DNA of 6,917 nt, from the NCBI GenBank assembly GCA_002353295.1, contig DEJG01000014.1, forward strand, positions 1 to 6,917. The letters run 5' to 3'. Source of the DNA: Prevotella sp. UBA2754 (GTDB lineage: Bacteria; Bacteroidota; Bacteroidia; Bacteroidales; Bacteroidaceae). The position numbers and the translations under genes are program-made. The stretch's first letter is position 1; each line of letters begins with the position of its first letter. This document shows, in pieces, positions 5,269 through 6,917 of this stretch. The notes under the pieces were generated by a model. It saw only the letters and a list, made by a program, of their open reading frames with translations. It was not told the DNA's origin and searched no databases.

Positions 5269-6682
5269 ATGCAGGAGCAACGGCGAACATATATAGCCAT
5301 CGATCTGAAGTCGATGTATGCCTCAGTGGAGTGCGTGGCCAGGGGACTCGACCCGCTGGACACTAATCTCGTGGTGGCAGATGTGTCGCGGACGGAGAAA
5401 ACCATCTGTCTGGCGGTGACACCCTCGCTGAAGGCTTACGGCATCGGCGGACGCAGCACTGAAGGCGCATCCCGACTGGGCTATCGATTATATTGCTGCT
5501 CCTCCAAGAATGGCGCACTATATCGAGGTGAGCAGCCGGATATACGGCATCTACCTGAAATACATTGCCCCAGAGGACATCCATGTGTATAGCATCGACG
5601 AGGTGTTTATGGATGTAACGGCCTATCTGAGAACCTATAAGTTGTCGGCACATGAGCTATCCATGAAAATGATCCGCGACGTGCTGGCCACTACCGGCAT
5701 CACGGCTACGGCTGGCATCGGCACAAACATGTATCTGGCAAAGGTGGCAATGGACATTGTAGCCAAGAAAGCTCCTGCCGACAAAGACGGAGTGCGTATC
5801 GCAGAACTAGATGAAATGTCGTATCGTCAGGAGTTGTGGGACTACCAGCCTATCACGAAGTTCTGGCGTGTATGACGTGGAATCGCTGAGAAACTGGCAG
5901 TCTATGGTATTGACACGATGGGTAAGCTGGCACGGATGTCAGTACAGAATGAGGGACTGCTTTACTGGCTCTTTGGCGTGAATGCCGAACTGATGATAGA
6001 CCATGCATGGGGTTAGGAACCGTGTACGATGGAGGCAGTGAAAGCATATCGGCCTGAGACGAATAGCTTCAGTAGCGGACAGGTATTGCAGGAACCTTAT
6101 ACTTTCAAGAAAGCCCGTGTGGTGATACAGGAAATGGCTGAAGGAATGGCCCTCGACTTGGTATCGAAGCGGCTGCTGACTGACCAGCTGGTGCTGACTG
6201 TTGGTTATGATGCTGAGAGTCTGACTCGTCCTGAAATCCGCGCGAAGTATCATGGTGAGATAACCGCCAATTACTACGGTAAACAAGTGCCGAAACATGC
6301 TCACGGCACGTTCAACTTCGAGAGGCCCACTTCATCCTCGCGACTCATCATGGATGGGGCAACAGAGTTGTTTGACCGCCATGTGAATCCTGATTTGCTC
6401 ATCCGCAGGCTAAACCTGACAACGAACCATGTGGTATCAGAAGCGTCGGTAGCGACACAGGACAATGCACCCCAGCAGCTTGACCTCTTTACCGACTACG
6501 AGGCTCTGAAAAAGCAGCATCAAGAGGAGCAAGCCAAACTTGACAAAGAGCGTCGAATGCAAGAAGCTCAGTTGAAAATCAAACAACGTTTCGGCAAGAA
6601 CGCCATCCTCAGAGGCCTGAATTTCGAGGAGGGAGCCACTGCCAAGGAACGTAACGAACAGATAGGAGGACACAAGGCATGA
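5269..6682 (+). pseudogene. UmuC-like Y-family DNA polymerase, broken by a deletion and two nonsense codons
   Basis: The ATG at 5269 starts YIAIDLKSMYASVECVARG, the first palm motif with the catalytic Asp, and continues to LAVTPSLKAYGIGGR. Near 5450-5458 the frame changes and coding resumes as DAALKAHPDWAIDYIAAPPR. About 35 residues carrying the family's RLFEVVQ finger region are missing. That frame keeps the second catalytic motif YSIDEVFMDV, the thumb and little-finger regions and the family ending QQLDLFTDYEALKK...FGKNAILRGLNFEEGAT...QIGGHKA. It is interrupted by TGA at 5873-5875 (WRV*RGIAEKL, Gly expected) and TAG at 6014-6016 (HAWG*EPCT, Trp expected). Intact relatives, about 500 residues, do error-prone translesion synthesis. 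Three lesions make an active product very unlikely. The stop overlaps the downstream YolD-like gene as ATGA. Confidence 0.92.
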
Positions 6683-6917
6683 CCAACGATTACGACGACA
6701 TCATCAATCAGCCACACTACGAGCCCAAGCATCATCCAAGGATGTCGATGTGGAACCGTGCATCCCAGTTTGCGCCCTTCGCCGCATTGACTGGCTACGA
6801 CGCAGCCATTCAGGAGTCAGGCCGTTTGACGGACGACTGGTTAGGTTTGAGTGAATCAGGCAATGAGGAAATGAACCGCAAAATGGAATTGATTGTTTCC
6901 ATGTTGCCAGAGCATCC
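6679..6917 (+). CDS. YolD-like family protein (3' end cut by window edge)
   Basis: The ATG at 6679 overlaps the umuC stop (ATGA) and opens a frame that stays open for 79 codons to the right edge. The sequence begins MTNDYDDIINQPHYEPK and continues HHPRMSMWNRASQFAPFAALTGYDA and IQESGRLTD. This is the YolD-like family core (D-D-I-I-x-x-P-H, then M-S-x-x-x-R-A-x-Q-F-[AS]-P-F-A-A-L-T-G-Y-D). YolD-like proteins sit directly after UmuC-type polymerases in Firmicutes and some Bacteroidetes and are thought to act with them in the damage response; the mechanism is not established. No lesion is visible here, unlike in its partner gene. Translation would normally be coupled to the polymerase, so stops inside umuC may reduce its expression. 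Confidence 0.88.
   Translation, partial: MTNDYDDIINQPHYEPKHHPRMSMWNRASQFAPFAALTGYDAAIQESGRLTDDWLGLSESGNEEMNRKMELIVSMLPEH

Noticed and set aside
5188..5592. Rightward ORF starting upstream of the polymerase start
   Set aside because: It is the frame of the first polymerase segment extended upstream through the promoter region and past the deletion into wrong-frame sequence. Family similarity begins only after the ATG at 5269.
5873..6016. Stop-codon recoding (TGA and TAG read as amino acids) to explain the interrupted polymerase
   Set aside because: Intact genes in the window end in TAA or TAG, and the polymerase also has a frameshifting deletion. Recoding would need both TGA and TAG reassigned and would still not restore the frame.

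Overview
The window looks like chromosomal DNA from a Bacteroidales bacterium, Prevotella- or Bacteroides-like. This is inferred from three things. The only clear promoter has the Bacteroidetes -33/-7 form (TTTC, 20 bp spacer, TACATTTG). Start codons follow A-rich leaders rather than strong Shine-Dalgarno sequences. The protein families (TM1586-type nitroreductase, Sel1-repeat protein, ACT_7, YCII, DUF1294, YbjQ, YccF) are ones commonly seen in this order.

Layout. From 1 to 5100 everything reads leftward on the minus strand, with mostly 4-41 bp gaps or short overlaps, so it could be one long operon driven from the promoter at 5205-5236. In transcription order it holds: a DUF3267 membrane zincin-like protein (4537-5100), a TM1586-type nitroreductase (3822-4514), a broken YCII-family gene (3609-3795), a secreted protein of unknown role (2737-3567), a Sel1-repeat protein (2069-2713), a flavodoxin-fold NAD(P)H oxidoreductase (1505-2044), a hybrid of two broken genes whose tail is an ACT_7 domain (1308-1500), an 80-residue unknown protein (1072-1314), a DUF1294 membrane protein (803-1069), a 14-codon possible remnant of a metallo-beta-lactamase-fold gene (751-795), a YbjQ-family protein (372-689) and a YccF membrane protein cut by the left edge (1-362). 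Most are small accessory or housekeeping proteins of poorly defined function. Two are probable flavin oxidoreductases. No single pathway is evident.

From 5269 to the right edge the plus strand carries a Y-family DNA polymerase (UmuC-like) gene overlapping by ATGA a YolD-like gene that runs off the window. The polymerase is a pseudogene: it has an internal out-of-frame deletion, then an in-frame TGA and an in-frame TAG at positions where the family has Gly and Trp.

The main unexpected signal is a series of small genes that each lost an internal segment. In the YCII, DUF2400-like/ACT and umuC genes, the bases at the junction can be read as the expected protein in both the upstream and the downstream frame. 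That is the mark of deletion between short direct repeats, whether by biological slippage or by an assembly collapse. I found no CRISPR array, insertion sequence, tRNA or rRNA, and no stretch over 300 bases without a gene.
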